64,000 bases of DNA from Roseovarius pelagicus (lineage in GTDB: Bacteria > Pseudomonadota > Alphaproteobacteria > Rhodobacterales > Rhodobacteraceae): NCBI RefSeq assembly GCF_025639885.1, contig NZ_CP106738.1, positions 1,674,001 through 1,738,000 of the forward strand. The letters run 5' to 3'. Position 1 is the stretch's first letter; each line of letters opens with the position of its first letter. This document shows, piece by piece, positions 9,583 through 20,000 of the stretch. The notes under the pieces are model-generated. The model saw only the letters and a list, made by a program, of their open reading frames with translations, ran no database searches and had not been told where the DNA came from. The translations under genes were made by a program, and so were the position numbers.

Positions 9583-11311
9583 GTTCGGCCCCCGGATGGG
9601 TTACAGCCCCCTTGTAGGTTGCGCCCACCAGCTGCGCGTACTTCCACAATGCGCCCGACGCATACAGCGTCTCGCGCGGGCCCGGCCAGCTTTCCTTGCG
9701 CGTTGCCAGTTCTTCGTCGCTCAGATCAACACTCAGATCGCCGGTGATGGCGTTAATAGTGATCATGTCGCCGTTCTTCAGCAGGGCAATAGGACCGCAA
9801 TGTGCGGCCTCGGGCCCTACATGACCGACGCAGAAGCCGCGCGTTGCGCCTGAAAAACGCCCATCAGTGATCAGCGCCACTTTCTTGCCCATGCCCTGAC
9901 CACTCAGCGCCGCGGTGGTCGCCAGCATTTCGCGCATACCCGGCCCGCCTGCGGGGCCCTCGTTGCGGATGACGATCACTTCGCCTTCCTCATAGCCACG
10001 CTTCTGCACCGCCTCAAATGCCTCTTCTTCGCATTCAAATACCCGCGCGGGACCGGTAAAGACTTGGTTCTGAGAGGGGATACCCGCGACTTTCACGATT
10101 GCGCCTTCGGGGGCCAGATTGCCCTTGAGGCCAACAACACCGCCGGTTTTGGTCAGCGGCGCGTCGATGGGATAGATCACCTTGCCGTCGGCTTCGCGTT
10201 CGATTAGCTCCAGCTCCTCACCGATGCTGCGGCCGCTGGCCGTAATGCAATCCTCGTGGATCAGCCCCGCCTTGCGCAGTTCCTTCATCACCACCGGGAT
10301 ACCGCCCACATCATAGAGATCCTTGGCGACATAGGCACCACCGGGCTTGAGATCGACGAAGTAGGGTGTGTCGCGGAAAATCTCGCAAACGTCATCGAGG
10401 AAAAAGTCGATGCCCGCCTCATGCGCGATGGCAGGCAGGTGCAGCCCTGCATTGGTCGACCCACCAGTGCATGCCACGACCCGTGCCGCGTTTTGCAGGC
10501 TTTTCAGTGTGACCACATCGCGCGCACGGATGTTCTTTTCCAGCAGGGTCATAACCGCACGACCCGACGCCTCACCATAGGCGTCGCGGCTCTCGTAAGG
10601 GGCCGGCATGCCGGAACTGTTCATCAACGCCAAACCGATCGCCTCGGATACGCAGGCCATCGTGTTGGCGGTAAACTGACCACCACACGCACCGGAGCTG
10701 GGGCAAGCCACGCGCTCCAGCATATCCAGCGCCTTGTCGGACATGGTGCCGTTCTGATGGCGGCCCACTGCCTCGAACATATCCTGCACCGTCAGATCGC
10801 GACTGCGGAAATCCTCTGGGATTTCCTCGACCTGAGGCGCCTTGCCCGGCAGGATCGACCCACCGTAGATAAAGACCGACGGCGTGTTCAGCCGCACCAT
10901 TGCCATCATCATTCCCGGCAGCGATTTGTCGCACCCTGCCAGACCAACAATGGCGTCATAGGCGTGCCCGCGCATCGTCAGCTCGACTGTGTCGGCGATC
11001 GCTTCGCGGCTGGCCAGACTCGACCGCATCCCTTCGTGACCCATCGCAATGCCGTCGGTAACGGTGATCGTGGTGAACTCGCGCGGCGTGCCATAGGCCT
11101 GCTTCACGCCCATCTTGACCGCCTGCGCCTGTCGGTTCAGCGCGATGTTGCACGGTGCCGCCTCGTTCCAGCAGGTTGCAACGCCGACCAGCGGCTGGTG
11201 AATCTCTTCCTCGCTGACGCCCATCGCATACATATAGGACCGGTGCGGTGCCTTGGATGGGCCTTCGGTCACGTAGCGGCTGGGCAATTTTGATTTGTCG
11301 AACTTGGTCAT
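9554..11311 (-). CDS. ilvD: Dihydroxy-acid dehydratase
   Basis: A 585-residue IlvD/Edd-family protein that dehydrates 2,3-dihydroxy-isovalerate and its homologue, the third step of branched-chain amino-acid synthesis. The iron-sulfur ligands are visible in GCDKSLPG and [32 protein letters not shown] and [19 protein letters not shown] are family signatures. The start at 11311 has GAGG 7 bases upstream and gives the expected N-terminus; an open extension to 11380 has no support. It is monocistronic or shares a transcript with the lipoprotein gene whose start it overlaps. The long open frame on the opposite strand (10256-11293) is a shadow. Confidence 0.95.
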   Translation of the reverse strand: MTKFDKSKLPSRYVTEGPSKAPHRSYMYAMGVSEEEIHQPLVGVATCWNEAAPCNIALNRQAQAVKMGVKQAYGTPREFTTITVTDGIAMGHEGMRSSLASREAIADTVELTMRGHAYDAIVGLAGCDKSLPGMMMAMVRLNTPSVFIYGGSILPGKAPQVEEIPEDFRSRDLTVQDMFEAVGRHQNGTMSDKALDMLERVACPSSGACGGQFTANTMACVSEAIGLALMNSSGMPAPYESRDAYGEASGRAVMTLLEKNIRARDVVTLKSLQNAARVVACTGGSTNAGLHLPAIAHEAGIDFFLDDVCEIFRDTPYFVDLKPGGAYVAKDLYDVGGIPVVMKELRKAGLIHEDCITASGRSIGEELELIEREADGKVIYPIDAPLTKTGGVVGLKGNLAPEGAIVKVAGIPSQNQVFTGPARVFECEEEAFEAVQKRGYEEGEVIVIRNEGPAGGPGMREMLATTAALSGQGMGKKVALITDGRFSGATRGFCVGHVGPEAAHCGPIALLKNGDMITINAITGDLSVDLSDEELATRKESWPGPRETLYASGALWKYAQLVGATYKGAVTHPGAEHERHVYMDI

Positions 11312-11435
11312 GGCTTGGCCTCGCGGTGCTGTGTTTGCATTGGCATAGGCGAGCGGCGCGCAGCGTGCAAGCGCGGGCACAAGGTTTGCGGCCCGGGCAA
11401 TTGCACCGGCACGTCGTCCGCACTAGCGTGCCCCC

Positions 11436-12323
11436 ATGAAATACGAGCCACATTTGCACCTGATCGCACCAGCGCGCGGCAGCCATGAGATATGGCGACT
11501 GCTCGTCGGCATTGTCCTGATCGCCGCGCTCTTTCTGGTCATGACGATGGTCTACGGTTCGCTATGCGACCTGTGGCTGCCAGACACCGCATGGGGTCAC
11601 AACGGTCGCGGACTTCAGGATGCCAGCACGCCTTGGGGCACGTTGGCAAATCTCTACATCTTTGTGCTGCTCATCATCGCGACCTGGGCAACGTTGCTGC
11701 TGTTGCACACCCGGCAACTGCGCAGCCTCTTTGGCCCACCGGCACTGGCCCTCGGGCAATTCCGGCATGTCCTGATCGCATTGATATTGTTGACCGCCCT
11801 CATATTTGCCCTGCCTGCACCCGATGCCCTGACACCGGAACGGCATCTGGAATGGCCGGTCTGGCTGGCGTTTCTCCTCCCTGCCCTGATTGGCGTCACG
11901 CTACAGGTCAGCGCCGAAGAGATCCTTTTCCGCGGCTACCTGCAAAGCCAGCTTGCCGCGCGTTTTTCCCACCCCGCACTCTGGATGGGGCTGCCAACAG
12001 CACTTTTTGCGGCCCTGCATTACGCACCCAGCCAGACGGGGGACAATGCCTGGATCGTGGTCCTGTGGGCCGGTCTCTTTGGACTGGCTGCCGCCGATCT
12101 GACGGCGCGCAGCGGAACGCTTGGACCTGCAATTGCCCTGCATCTGATCAACAATGTCAGTGCATTGCTACTGGTGGCCCCTGCCGGCGTATTCGATGGG
12201 CTGGCGCTCTATAGTTACCCGTTCGGAATGGACGACACCGACATCATCCGAACGTGGTTTCCCGTCGACCTGATGCTGTTGCTATGCAGCTGGCTGGCCG
12301 CACGGCTGGCACTGCGCGTCTAG
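11436..12323 (+). CDS. CPBP-family intramembrane metalloprotease
   Basis: A 295-residue membrane protein with about eight hydrophobic helices. Three CPBP/Abi motifs are present: [12 protein letters not shown] (EExxxR), LFAALHY (FxxxH) and HLINN (HxxxN). These are the putative zinc-binding and catalytic residues of the family that includes eukaryotic Rce1 and bacterial immunity proteins. The substrate cannot be read from the sequence. It is transcribed divergently from ilvD across 124 bases and stands 98 bases upstream of accD. Confidence 0.85.
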   Translation: MKYEPHLHLIAPARGSHEIWRLLVGIVLIAALFLVMTMVYGSLCDLWLPDTAWGHNGRGLQDASTPWGTLANLYIFVLLIIATWATLLLLHTRQLRSLFGPPALALGQFRHVLIALILLTALIFALPAPDALTPERHLEWPVWLAFLLPALIGVTLQVSAEEILFRGYLQSQLAARFSHPALWMGLPTALFAALHYAPSQTGDNAWIVVLWAGLFGLAAADLTARSGTLGPAIALHLINNVSALLLVAPAGVFDGLALYSYPFGMDDTDIIRTWFPVDLMLLLCSWLAARLALRV

Positions 12324-12421
12324 GGCGCAAAACTGCGCATCACACCGACACGCTTGAATTGCAATTTGCCGCGCAGCGTCCTATTTCAGTTCAAATCGCA
12401 TTGCCAAGGGGCCGATTTCGC

Positions 12422-13366
12422 ATGAACTGGATTACCAACTATATGCGTCCGCGCATCAACTCGATCTTCTCACGCCGCGAGATGCCCGAGAACCTTTGGA
12501 CCAAATGCGAGGAATGCGGCACGATGCTGTTTCATCGCGAACTGACGCAGAATCAGAATGTCTGCACCGGCTGCGGCCACCACATGAACATCGCGCCACG
12601 CGACCGGTTCAAGTCGCTATTCGATGGCGGCATCTTTGCCGAGGTCGATGTCCCCGCCCCGACCACCGACCCGCTGCATTTCCGCGACCAAAAGAAATAC
12701 CCCGAACGGATGAAGGCCGCACAAAAGGCCACCGGCGAAAAAGAGGCGATGCTGGTCGCCACCGGCGAAATCGGGCGCACACCCATTGTCGCTGCCGCGC
12801 AGGATTTTTCATTCATGGCCGGGTCTATGGGCATGTATGTCGGCAACGCGATCATCGCTGCTGCCGAAACCGCTGTTAAGCTCAAACGCCCGCTGATCCT
12901 GTTCTCTGCCGCAGGTGGCGCACGTATGCAGGAGGGCATCCTGTCGCTGATGCAGATGCCGCGCACGACCGTCGCTGTGCAGATGCTCAAGGAAGCGGGC
13001 CTGCCCTATATCGTCGTGCTGACCCACCCCACAACGGGCGGCGTCACTGCGTCCTATGCGATGCTGGGCGACGTGCAGATTGCCGAACCGGGCGCGCTGA
13101 TCTGTTTTGCCGGACCGCGCGTGATTGAGCAGACCATTCGCGAAAAACTGCCCGAAGGGTTCCAGCGTGCCGAATACCTGCTGGATCACGGCATGTTGGA
13201 CCGCGTGACGCCGCGCCCCAAAATGCGTGACGAATTGATCTCGATCACCCGTTTGCTGCTGAACCTGCCGCCTGCAATCGCTGGCGATCTACCCCCGCCC
13301 ACAGCAGAAGCGCCCGATGCGGCAGAGGAACCGCCCACCCCCGAGAAGGCCCCGACCAAGGCATGA
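12422..13366 (+). CDS. accD: Acetyl-CoA carboxylase carboxyltransferase subunit beta
   Basis: A 314-residue protein that forms the carboxyltransferase with AccA and makes malonyl-CoA for fatty-acid synthesis. The four-Cys zinc finger (CEECG ... CTGCG, residues about 28-50) is intact. The crotonase-fold core shows [18 protein letters not shown] and [18 protein letters not shown] Pro/Ala/Glu-rich tail of about 25 residues ends the protein. The start at 12422 fits the family's N-terminus; the open extension upstream overlaps the CPBP gene. Its stop overlaps the folC start (ATGA), the usual accD-folC pair. Confidence 0.95.
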   Translation: MNWITNYMRPRINSIFSRREMPENLWTKCEECGTMLFHRELTQNQNVCTGCGHHMNIAPRDRFKSLFDGGIFAEVDVPAPTTDPLHFRDQKKYPERMKAAQKATGEKEAMLVATGEIGRTPIVAAAQDFSFMAGSMGMYVGNAIIAAAETAVKLKRPLILFSAAGGARMQEGILSLMQMPRTTVAVQMLKEAGLPYIVVLTHPTTGGVTASYAMLGDVQIAEPGALICFAGPRVIEQTIREKLPEGFQRAEYLLDHGMLDRVTPRPKMRDELISITRLLLNLPPAIAGDLPPPTAEAPDAAEEPPTPEKAPTKA

Positions 13367-14637
13367 ACACCCCCGGATCGGATGTCATCCTTGAACGGAT
13401 GATGGCGCTGCACCCAAAGATTATCGATCTCACGCTCGACCGCGTCTGGCGGTTGTTACAGGCGTTGGGCAACCCACAGGATGCGCTGCCGCCGGTGATC
13501 CACCTCGCCGGCACCAACGGCAAGGGCAGCACGCAGGCGATGCTGCGCGCCGGGCTGGAGGGCGCAGGCAAAAGCGTCCATGCCTATACCTCGCCGCATC
13601 TGGCGCGGTTCCACGAACGCATTCGCATTGCCGGGCACCTCATCACCGAGGACGCGCTCACCGACGTGCTGGATGAATGCTACCGCGCGAACGGCAGCGA
13701 CAGCATCACCTATTTCGAGATCACGACATGCGCCGCCTTGCTGGCCATGTCGCGGACTCCGGCGGATTACACCCTGCTGGAGGTGGGTCTGGGCGGGCGG
13801 CTTGATGCCACCAACGTCATCGCCCAACCCGCGCTGACAATCATCACGCCCATCTCGATGGATCACGAGCAATACCTAGGCAACACCCTCGCCGCGATCG
13901 CGGGCGAAAAGGCCGGGATCATCAAGCGCGGGGTGCCCTGCATCGTCGGACCGCAACCCGACGAAGTGATGGACGTGATCGAGACGGTCGCCACCCGGCT
14001 TGGCGCGCCGCTGATCGCACAGGGCCAGCACTGGCACGCTTATGCGGAAAATGACCGACTCATCTATCAGGATGAAACCGGCCTGCTTGACCTGCCGCTG
14101 CCCAACCTGCCCGGCGCGCACCAGATCGAGAACGCTGGCGCGGCACTGGCCGCACTGCGTCATCTCGAGATGGGCGAAGCCGCCAATGTCGCCGCCGTTT
14201 CGCAGGCGCATTGGCCTGCGCGAATGCAGCGGCTACGGCACGGCCCGCTGGCCGACGCCGCTCCAGAGGCCGAGCTGTGGCTGGATGGTGGCCACAACGC
14301 CGCGGCAGGCGTAGCCCTCGGGCGGCATCTGGCCAGTCTGCCGAAACGCCCGACACATCTGATCTGCGGAATGCTGAATACCAAGGATGTGACTGGCTAC
14401 CTGCGCCCACTGGCCGCAGAGGCCGACAGTCTAACCGCAGTCGCCATCCCCGGCGAAGCGAACACCCTGCCCGCCGAAACCACGGCAGAGGCGGCACATC
14501 AGGTCGGCATGTCTGCCAGCACCGCCGGTTCGGTCAACGCGGCCCTGACTGCGATCATCGCCGCGAACCCACGCGCGCGGGTGCTGATCTGCGGGTCACT
14601 CTACCTTGCCGGGAACGTCCTGCGCGAAAACGGCTGA
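13363..14637 (+). CDS. folC: Bifunctional dihydrofolate synthase / folylpolyglutamate synthase
   Basis: A 424-residue Mur-ligase-family enzyme that adds glutamate to dihydropteroate and to folates. The P-loop is AGTNGKGST near residue 47; [40 protein letters not shown] and [13 protein letters not shown] are FolC signatures, and LDGGHNAAA marks the ADP-binding C-terminal domain. It overlaps accD by 4 bases, so folate and malonyl-CoA supply genes are co-translated. No clear terminator follows; the 292-base gap to the next gene holds a promoter (14741-14770). Confidence 0.94.
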   Translation: MNTPGSDVILERMMALHPKIIDLTLDRVWRLLQALGNPQDALPPVIHLAGTNGKGSTQAMLRAGLEGAGKSVHAYTSPHLARFHERIRIAGHLITEDALTDVLDECYRANGSDSITYFEITTCAALLAMSRTPADYTLLEVGLGGRLDATNVIAQPALTIITPISMDHEQYLGNTLAAIAGEKAGIIKRGVPCIVGPQPDEVMDVIETVATRLGAPLIAQGQHWHAYAENDRLIYQDETGLLDLPLPNLPGAHQIENAGAALAALRHLEMGEAANVAAVSQAHWPARMQRLRHGPLADAAPEAELWLDGGHNAAAGVALGRHLASLPKRPTHLICGMLNTKDVTGYLRPLAAEADSLTAVAIPGEANTLPAETTAEAAHQVGMSASTAGSVNAALTAIIAANPRARVLICGSLYLAGNVLRENG

Positions 14638-14740
14638 CAGCCCGAAAAAAATGCGTTGGCCAAGTGCCGGAAACGACTCGTCTTTTTTTCATAACGCCCT
14701 CGAAATGAGGCCTCTAAACCTAGGGGTTGCCCACTTTATA

Positions 14741-14770
14741 TTGACGCTTTTGCGTAATTTCTTCTATATT
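14741..14770 (+). promoter_or_regulatory. Sigma70-type promoter for the LysM gene
   Basis: TTGACG (14741-14746) and TATATT (14765-14770) are separated by 18 bases inside an A/T-rich island. The predicted transcript would have an untranslated leader of about 150 bases before the LysM gene at 14930. Confidence 0.6.
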
Positions 14771-14929
14771 TACCCCAGAAATCAAGGCATGCGCACCTGA
14801 GAACAGAACGATGCATGCGTGATGCGAAGGGGACAGCAGGGTGACGGGACGGGGCAAACAGGCGATTGAGCGCACAACGTCTGACGTTTACGTAACCGCC
14901 TTGATTGCCCACAGACTGCGTGACACCCA

Positions 14930-15607
14930 ATGATCCGCGCTTTCCTGATTTTCGCGGGATTTCTCAGTATCACCATTGCCCTCATCCTTATCCAGCCAAC
15001 CGCCGGCTTGCGGGCCCCCGGCGGCGACATGGAGACCGGCAACGTAACGCGGTCAGGCAGCACGCTCGACAATCTGACGACCGCCACTCGCGGCGCGGCA
15101 GCCGACGCATCTGAAAATGACCCGCTCAGCTTTGGCCTGATGGACACCACGCCAACAGCCCCGGCCCGCACCGACAACAGCGTGCTTGCATCGTTTACAT
15201 CCACAACCGCCCAGCAGGACCAGCCCCAGCAGCACGCCAGCGCAGGACTGGAAACCATGATCGTCAAGGCGCTGCAACAAGGCCAGAGCCAAGCCTACAT
15301 TGACGCGCTGGTGAATGATGCCGCCCAGCGGGGCAAGGTCGAGGTGCCCGGTGAACTGGTAACAGAGGATGGCCGCGTCGATACCGGCACCCTGCTCAGC
15401 GTACTCAGCGGGCGCACCAAACCACAGGTCGAGGGGCCGCAAAGCGGGTTTTACGTGGTCCGCACCGGCGACAGCCTCGCCTCCATCGCCTATCGATTTT
15501 ACGGCAGAACCAGCTATACGGACGAAATTATCAGCGCCAATCGCACGCAGCTCGGTCAGAACGGTCAGTTGACCGTTGGCCAGCGGCTGATCATGCCGGC
15601 GCTCTGA
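14930..15607 (+). CDS. LysM-domain envelope protein
   Basis: A 225-residue protein with an N-terminal hydrophobic helix (residues 3-25) that anchors or exports it. A Thr/Ser/Ala-rich spacer (about 30-105) and a helical segment (QQGQSQAYIDALVNDAAQRG) precede a C-terminal LysM module (about 172-222) with YVVRTGDSLASIAYRFYG and LTVGQRLIMP. LysM binds N-acetylglucosamine-containing polymers such as peptidoglycan. No catalytic domain is visible, so the role is probably structural or targeting. It has its own promoter and a terminator downstream. Confidence 0.82.
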   Translation: MIRAFLIFAGFLSITIALILIQPTAGLRAPGGDMETGNVTRSGSTLDNLTTATRGAAADASENDPLSFGLMDTTPTAPARTDNSVLASFTSTTAQQDQPQQHASAGLETMIVKALQQGQSQAYIDALVNDAAQRGKVEVPGELVTEDGRVDTGTLLSVLSGRTKPQVEGPQSGFYVVRTGDSLASIAYRFYGRTSYTDEIISANRTQLGQNGQLTVGQRLIMPAL

Positions 15608-15664
15608 CAGCGACAACGAGGGACAACAGGCAGCAGCACCGAAACATCGTGGCAGGCGTGACTG

Positions 15665-15690
15665 AGGGGCCGGTTCAACGGCCCCCTTTC
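15665..15690 (+). terminator. Terminator after the LysM gene
   Basis: GGGGCCG and CGGCCCC flank a 6-base loop and are followed by TTTC, 58 bases past the LysM stop. Confidence 0.65.
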
Positions 15691-15781
15691 ATTTTTACCG
15701 ACCGATTCTCCAGTCATAGCGAGCCATCTGCGGCGGAGTGAAATCGCTTGTTGTTCATCGTCTGCCCATTATCATCGGACT

Positions 15782-16378
15782 ATGTCTGACGTTCACCCAT
15801 CAAAGCGCAGTTTGCTTGTCCTCGATATCGACGAAACGCTTATCCACGGGTCAGAGATACCACTGGACCGGCCAGCCGATTTTCGCGTTGCACAGTTCCA
15901 CATTTACAAACGACCACATCTTGCTGGCTTTCTGGCCGCGTGTGCCGATTGGTACGATTTGGGGATCTGGTCCTCTGCATCCGAATCCTACGTTCAGCAA
16001 ATCGTGCATGAAGTGTTCCCCGCGCCAGAGGCCATCAGATTCATCTGGGGGCAATCCAGAACCACGATGCGCCGATCCATGCCCAGCGATTTCGAGCGGT
16101 TCGGACGCGATATTGGGAGCTATCACTATCAAAAACGGCTTCAGAAACTGAAACGGTTCGGCTGGCCCCTACAGCGCATACTCCTCGTCGATGACTCGCC
16201 CGAGAAATGTGCGGCGAATTATGGCAACGCAATCTATGTCGCGCCATTCCACGGTCAGGAAGCCGACGGTGAACTGCCCCACCTTGCCAGCTACCTACAA
16301 TCGTTGAAGGATTGCGACGACTACAGACGCTTGGAAAAACGTGGCTGGCGCCAGTCGTCACAGCCAATGGAACTCTAG
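15782..16378 (+). CDS. FCP1-like HAD phosphatase (NLI-interacting-factor type)
   Basis: A 198-residue HAD-superfamily protein of the FCP1/SCP type. The catalytic motif LVLDIDETLIHGS near residue 12 has the two aspartates of DxDxT; YKRPHLAGFL, LGIWSSASESYVQQIV and ILLVDDSPEKCAANYGNAI complete the FCP1 homology fold, with the closing DD pair of HAD motif IV. In eukaryotes this family dephosphorylates the RNA polymerase II tail; the bacterial substrate is unknown. The gene stands alone: no operon partner, no obvious ribosome binding site upstream of the ATG. Confidence 0.82.
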   Translation: MSDVHPSKRSLLVLDIDETLIHGSEIPLDRPADFRVAQFHIYKRPHLAGFLAACADWYDLGIWSSASESYVQQIVHEVFPAPEAIRFIWGQSRTTMRRSMPSDFERFGRDIGSYHYQKRLQKLKRFGWPLQRILLVDDSPEKCAANYGNAIYVAPFHGQEADGELPHLASYLQSLKDCDDYRRLEKRGWRQSSQPMEL

Positions 16379-16769
16379 GTCAGTAGCACGGAAGGGTCGC
16401 CAGATGCCGGCCATCCATGATGTCGCTGACACCTGTCTGGCTTGCTCAATACGGGCAATGTGGTATCCTAGCTCACAGCCTGAGGCAGATGCTCTCAGGT
16501 AATGGAGATTTTATGCAAGAGCTGCGGGTCACCGCCAGTTCCTAGGTCCTTACGGACCACCGGGAACACCAGACACAAACAGGACACTCACGCGTTCGGC
16601 TGAGTGACCGATTTTTGTAGTCTAAAGAAATCGAGACAATCAGTTGAGAAGTCAAAAACACGACCAACGTGTTTTGCGCCCAGCGAACAGGTTTGCCCGT
16701 CGGCCATCGTGGCCACGGCTTGCTTTCGTTCAGGCGCATATCAACCCAAATGAACAAGGTACGAAAGCA
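16379..16769. other. 391-base gap without a supported gene
   Basis: The only features I can see are a small hairpin GGTCC-TTAC-GGACC (about 16545-16558) flanked by GTTCC and GGGAAC, and a 10-codon open frame from the ATG at 16513, preceded by GGAG, too short to support. A 172-residue minus-strand open frame overlapping the GNAT gene has no family features and is judged a shadow. Confidence 0.45.
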
Positions 16770-17216
16770 ATGAACGACGCAATACCCACGATCCGCGCAT
16801 ACCACGCAGACGACATTGAACCCGTGATGGCAGCTTGGCGAGGTGCAAACGCGCTTGCCCATCCGTTTCTGGCCACAGATTTTGTTGCCGAAGTAGAGCA
16901 GGCAATCCGCAACATCTATGTGCCGCAGGCAGAAACCTACGTGCTCGAAGTCGACGGCGCGGTTGTTGGTTTCATTGCTCTGTTGGGTGCTGAAATCGGC
17001 GGCCTGTTTCTTGATCCGGCACAACATGGCAACGGCTACGGCAGGGCGATGGTCGATCACGCCGTCGCGCTCAAAGGCCCGCTAAGGGTCGATGTGTTTC
17101 GTGACAACGCAATCGGGCGGGCCTTCTATGAACGCTACGGGTTCGAATTCGTGGCGGACGAACTGCATGAACCGTCGGGTCAGATGAATCGTACGATGGC
17201 CATGCCGGGTGCCTGA
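16770..17216 (+). CDS. GNAT-family N-acetyltransferase
   Basis: A 148-residue single-domain acetyltransferase. The acetyl-CoA pyrophosphate loop is QHGNGYGRAMVDHA (Q-x-x-G-x-G pattern, residues about 88-101), preceded by the strand GGLFLDP and followed by the C-terminal FYERYGFEFV. The start at 16770 was taken over an upstream extension because it gives a normal GNAT N-terminus (IPTIRAYHADDIEPV). It resembles the YiaC/YjgM-like group that acts on small molecules or protein Lys residues, but no substrate can be named. It converges on the atp operon across a shared terminator. Confidence 0.8.
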   Translation: MNDAIPTIRAYHADDIEPVMAAWRGANALAHPFLATDFVAEVEQAIRNIYVPQAETYVLEVDGAVVGFIALLGAEIGGLFLDPAQHGNGYGRAMVDHAVALKGPLRVDVFRDNAIGRAFYERYGFEFVADELHEPSGQMNRTMAMPGA

Positions 17217-17243
17217 CAACACGGATGTGATTGCACATAAAAA

Positions 17244-17269
17244 AAACCGCGCCCTAGCTGGCGCGGTTT
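17244..17269. terminator. Bidirectional terminator between GNAT gene and atp operon
   Basis: A perfect 10-bp stem (AAACCGCGCC, 17244-17253 with 17260-17269) has an A-run on its left and a T-rich tract on its right, so it can end transcripts from both converging units. Confidence 0.85.
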
Positions 17270-17294
17270 ATTCATTTTTTTCAGATGTAACCGC

Positions 17295-17852
17295 TTAGTG
17301 CAGCTTGGCATCCACTGTCTTGATCGCGTCGTCGATCAGCGCATTGCCGTCGGCGGCGGTCATCTGCTTGGCGATCACCTCGCGGGCGGCGGCCACGGCA
17401 ATGGACACAGCACGGTCGCGCACTTCCTTGACCGCGCTCGCTTCGGCAGAGGCAATCTGATCATCGGCAGCACGCAAACGGCGGTCGATTGATTTCTTCA
17501 GATCTTCCTGCGCCTGTTCGGCTGCAGCGGAGGCTTCGGATTTTGCGTGCTCGACGATACGGCTCGCTTGCTCCTCGACCTCTTTTTGCTTGCGCTCGTA
17601 GCTGGCCAGCAGGCTCTGCGCTTCTTCACGCAGCGCGCGAGCTTCATCCAGCTCAGATTTGATACCCTCAGCGCGCTTGTCCAGCATCTTGCCCAACATC
17701 GTTGGTACCTTGAGGTAGAGCAGGACAGAGACAAAGAGGATAAACGAGATTGCGACCACGAAATTCGTGTTCGACAGCGAGAAGAAAGGCCCACCCGCCG
17801 CAAAGGCAGGGTTGGCAGTTGTCAGGGCAATGAGAATGGCAAGTTTGCGCAT
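17295..17852 (-). CDS. atpF: ATP synthase F0 subunit b
   Basis: A 185-residue peripheral-stalk subunit. After a short N-terminal signal-like segment (ending PAFAAGG) comes one membrane helix (about 28-48, TNFVVAISFILFVSVLLYL) and a long charged, Ala/Glu-rich helix that dimerises with b' and reaches F1 (KMLDKRAEGIKSELDEA onward). It is last in the operon atpI-atpB-atpE-atpX-atpF, 4 bases after atpX, and is followed by the bidirectional terminator. F1 genes are not in the window, as is usual in Rhodobacteraceae where the two operons are apart. Confidence 0.93.
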   Translation of the reverse strand: MRKLAILIALTTANPAFAAGGPFFSLSNTNFVVAISFILFVSVLLYLKVPTMLGKMLDKRAEGIKSELDEARALREEAQSLLASYERKQKEVEEQASRIVEHAKSEASAAAEQAQEDLKKSIDRRLRAADDQIASAEASAVKEVRDRAVSIAVAAAREVIAKQMTAADGNALIDDAIKTVDAKLH

Positions 17853-17856
17853 GATA

Positions 17857-18438
17857 TTACCCTTTCACTCGCGACGATACGGCCGCATTGACGGTTTTGG
17901 CATCGGCCTTGCCGCCCATCGCCGCAACGATGGCCTTGGCAGTATCCTTTGCCACTTCCTCGACGCTTTCCATTGCACCGGCACGGATTTCAGCGATCTT
18001 CTTTTCGCCTTCCGCAGTCCGGGCTGAGATCTCGGCATCGGCCTTGGCCATCGCCGCATCGAGTTCGGCTTTGATCGCCGCCTTGTTCTCGGCAATGATC
18101 GCCTGCGCGTCGGTGCGCGCATCGGCCAGTGCCTTGTTATAGATTTCTTCAGCTTCCACGGCCTTGACCTTCAGGTCTTCGGCAGCAGCGATATCATTGG
18201 TAATCGTGCCTTGGCGTTCCGCAAGGATCGCCGCGATGCGCGGCAGCGCAATACGTGACAGCACGAAGAAGATCACGACAAGCGTGACCGCAAGCCAGAA
18301 AATCTGGTTGCCCATCCATTCCGGGCAAAGCTGCGGCATGCCAATGGCGCCGCCGTGGCTGTCCACGCACTTGCCAGCTTCTTCCAGCGCGATAGGGCTT
18401 ACATGCCCTTCGACAGCAGCTGTGGTTTCGGTCGCCAT
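17857..18438 (-). CDS. atpX: ATP synthase F0 subunit b'
   Basis: A 193-residue paralogue of subunit b, the second strand of the peripheral stalk in photosynthetic bacteria and alphaproteobacteria. Residues 1-40 are soluble with two Cys; the membrane helix [18 protein letters not shown] (about 46-66) is followed by [15 protein letters not shown], diagnostic of b', and a long Ala/Glu coiled coil. The gene lies 87 bases after atpE and 4 bases before atpF. Having separate b and b' genes supports the alphaproteobacterial assignment. Confidence 0.92.
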   Translation of the reverse strand: MATETTAAVEGHVSPIALEEAGKCVDSHGGAIGMPQLCPEWMGNQIFWLAVTLVVIFFVLSRIALPRIAAILAERQGTITNDIAAAEDLKVKAVEAEEIYNKALADARTDAQAIIAENKAAIKAELDAAMAKADAEISARTAEGEKKIAEIRAGAMESVEEVAKDTAKAIVAAMGGKADAKTVNAAVSSRVKG

Positions 18439-18525
18439 GTCGTCGTCCTCTCTTAACGAAACTTTCCGTGTACACCGGGTGGCAGCATCGCCCCCACCCG
18501 GCCGTAAGGATCAGATTTCGTAAGC

Positions 18526-18762
18526 TTAGACAGCGAACATCAGCAGAAGTGCCACGAGGAACGAGAAGATCCCCAGCGCTTCCGAGAACGCGATACCGAT
18601 GAACATGGTGGCCGTTTGGCCGCCAGCTGCTGACGGATTGCGCAGAGCGCCCGACAGGAAATTGCCCACAACGTGGCCCACACCAACAGCAGCACCGCCC
18701 ATACCTGTACAGGCCAGACCCGCGCCAATGTATGCGCCCATTTGTACGACGTCACCTTCCAT
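18526..18762 (-). CDS. atpE: ATP synthase F0 subunit c
   Basis: A 78-residue two-helix hairpin that forms the rotor ring. The first helix is glycine-rich ([21 protein letters not shown]), and the second carries the proton-binding Glu in [12 protein letters not shown] (about residue 60), giving a proton-driven rather than clear sodium-driven ring. The polar loop RNPSA is in the expected place. AGGAG stands 6 bases before the ATG. Between atpB and atpE is a 97-base gap with a stable hairpin, which may help raise c-subunit synthesis over its neighbours. Confidence 0.95.
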   Translation of the reverse strand: MEGDVVQMGAYIGAGLACTGMGGAAVGVGHVVGNFLSGALRNPSAAGGQTATMFIGIAFSEALGIFSFLVALLLMFAV

Positions 18763-18832
18763 TTGATTTCTCCTTACGATGGAATTGAGTTGTTTTCGGT
18801 TGTTCGTATGCGGATCATTCCGCGGTTGTTGC

Positions 18833-18854
18833 GTAGGCCGGGCTTCAGCCCGGC
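18833..18854 (-). repeat. Intercistronic hairpin between atpB and atpE (palindromic intergenic repeat, copy 1)
   Basis: GTAG then a 7-bp perfect stem GCCGGGC/GCCCGGC with a 4-base loop. It resembles the elements at 31501-31523 and 51315-51336 (GTA, then a GC-rich stem around TTTA/TTCA). Here it separates the a and c subunit genes of one operon and lacks a U-tract, so it is more likely an mRNA-stability or attenuation element than a full terminator. Confidence 0.6.
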
Positions 18855-18859
18855 ACCCC

Positions 18860-19645
18860 TTAGTGGTGCGGATGCAGCGCGTCCTTCAGATACACACATG
18901 TCAGGATGGTAAAGACATAGGCCTGAATGAATGCCACCAGCACCTCCAGCGCGTAGATCGCCGTGATCGCGATGATGCTCAGCGGCGTCACCAGCACACC
19001 GATCCAGCCAATCAGGATCATCGGGGCAAAGGCCGCGAACACCTTGATCACGGCGTGACCGGCCATCATGTTGCCCGCCAGACGAATAGAGTGGCTGACA
19101 GGGCGCACGAAGTAGGAAATCACCTCGATCAGCGCCAGAATGGGCCGCAGCGGCAGCGGTGCCGAGCTAATCCAGAACACGCTGAGAAAGCCCAGACCGT
19201 GCTTGAAGAAGCCCATCAGGGTCACGGTCAGGAACACCAGCATCGCCAGCACGGCCGTCACGGCAATGTGGCTGGTGGTGGTGAACGCGCCGGGCAGCAA
19301 CCCGAGGAAGTTCGAGAACACGATAAAGACGAACAGCGTCATGATGTAGGGGAAATATGGCAGTGCGTCCTTGCCCGCGACATCCTCGACCATCTTGCGA
19401 ATGAAGCCATAGCACAGCTCTGCAACCGACTGCATCCGCGATGGGATTGTCGAGCGCCCCGAGGTACCCAGCACCAGCAGGCCGATCGTCGCCAGAACCG
19501 CCAGCGCCATCCACAATGTCACGTTGGTGACTGTGAAAACGCCTACTGCGCCATCACCAAAGAGCGGCTTGACGATGAATTGGTCCATCGGGTGAAAGAC
19601 CAGTTCCATGCCCTTTGTCGCGCCTTCGTGGGTTTCAGTCGCCAT
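18860..19645 (-). CDS. atpB: ATP synthase F0 subunit a
   Basis: A 261-residue inner-membrane protein with five to six helices that carries protons to the c ring. The essential Arg lies in [13 protein letters not shown] (about residue 190). [17 protein letters not shown] and the C-terminal [20 protein letters not shown], with the conserved Glu and Gln, are family hallmarks. Its start overlaps the end of atpI by 11 bases, so the two are translationally coupled. Confidence 0.95.
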   Translation of the reverse strand: MATETHEGATKGMELVFHPMDQFIVKPLFGDGAVGVFTVTNVTLWMALAVLATIGLLVLGTSGRSTIPSRMQSVAELCYGFIRKMVEDVAGKDALPYFPYIMTLFVFIVFSNFLGLLPGAFTTTSHIAVTAVLAMLVFLTVTLMGFFKHGLGFLSVFWISSAPLPLRPILALIEVISYFVRPVSHSIRLAGNMMAGHAVIKVFAAFAPMILIGWIGVLVTPLSIIAITAIYALEVLVAFIQAYVFTILTCVYLKDALHPHH

Positions 19646-20000
19646 CTCTTGCCCTCTCGTCTCCGCCGGTCTGTTCCGGCAGTTTGTCCCTGGCCGTTTC
19701 GGCCGTCTGCGTTTGCTGGATTTCCGTCGCGCTGCGCATCATCACCTTGATGCCGGCCGCGAGGCCCAACAATGTAAAAATCACGAGGAAGATCGGGAGC
19801 GTCCCGAACAGGCTGTCCAGCCCGTACCCCATGCCGAAACCGATCAACAGACCGACCACCATCTCGATCACCATGCGCCAGGCCAGATGTGCCTGAGAAT
19901 AGTGCTCATCCGTATGCTTCTTGGTTTGTACCGGGCCTTTCAGCGCCTCGATCTTTGCCTCTAGCGCCTTCAGTCGCTCGGCCTGATCGGGGTCTGTCAC
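19635..20000 (-). CDS. atpI: ATP synthase assembly/accessory protein AtpI
   Basis: A 121-residue protein. A charged N-terminal helix (about 5-35) is followed by two membrane helices, [21 protein letters not shown] and [21 protein letters not shown], typical of AtpI/AtpZ, which helps c-ring assembly or magnesium handling. The C-terminal 30 residues are polar. It heads the F0 operon. The promoter should lie in the A/T-rich stretch at about 20098-20125, upstream on the minus strand, but I cannot fix its boxes. Confidence 0.87.
   Translation of the reverse strand: MTDPDQAERLKALEAKIEALKGPVQTKKHTDEHYSQAHLAWRMVIEMVVGLLIGFGMGYGLDSLFGTLPIFLVIFTLLGLAAGIKVMMRSATEIQQTQTAETARDKLPEQTGGDERARDGD

Noticed and set aside
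10256..11293. 345-residue open frame on the plus strand over ilvD
   Set aside because: Shadow of ilvD; His/Arg-rich composition and no family motif.
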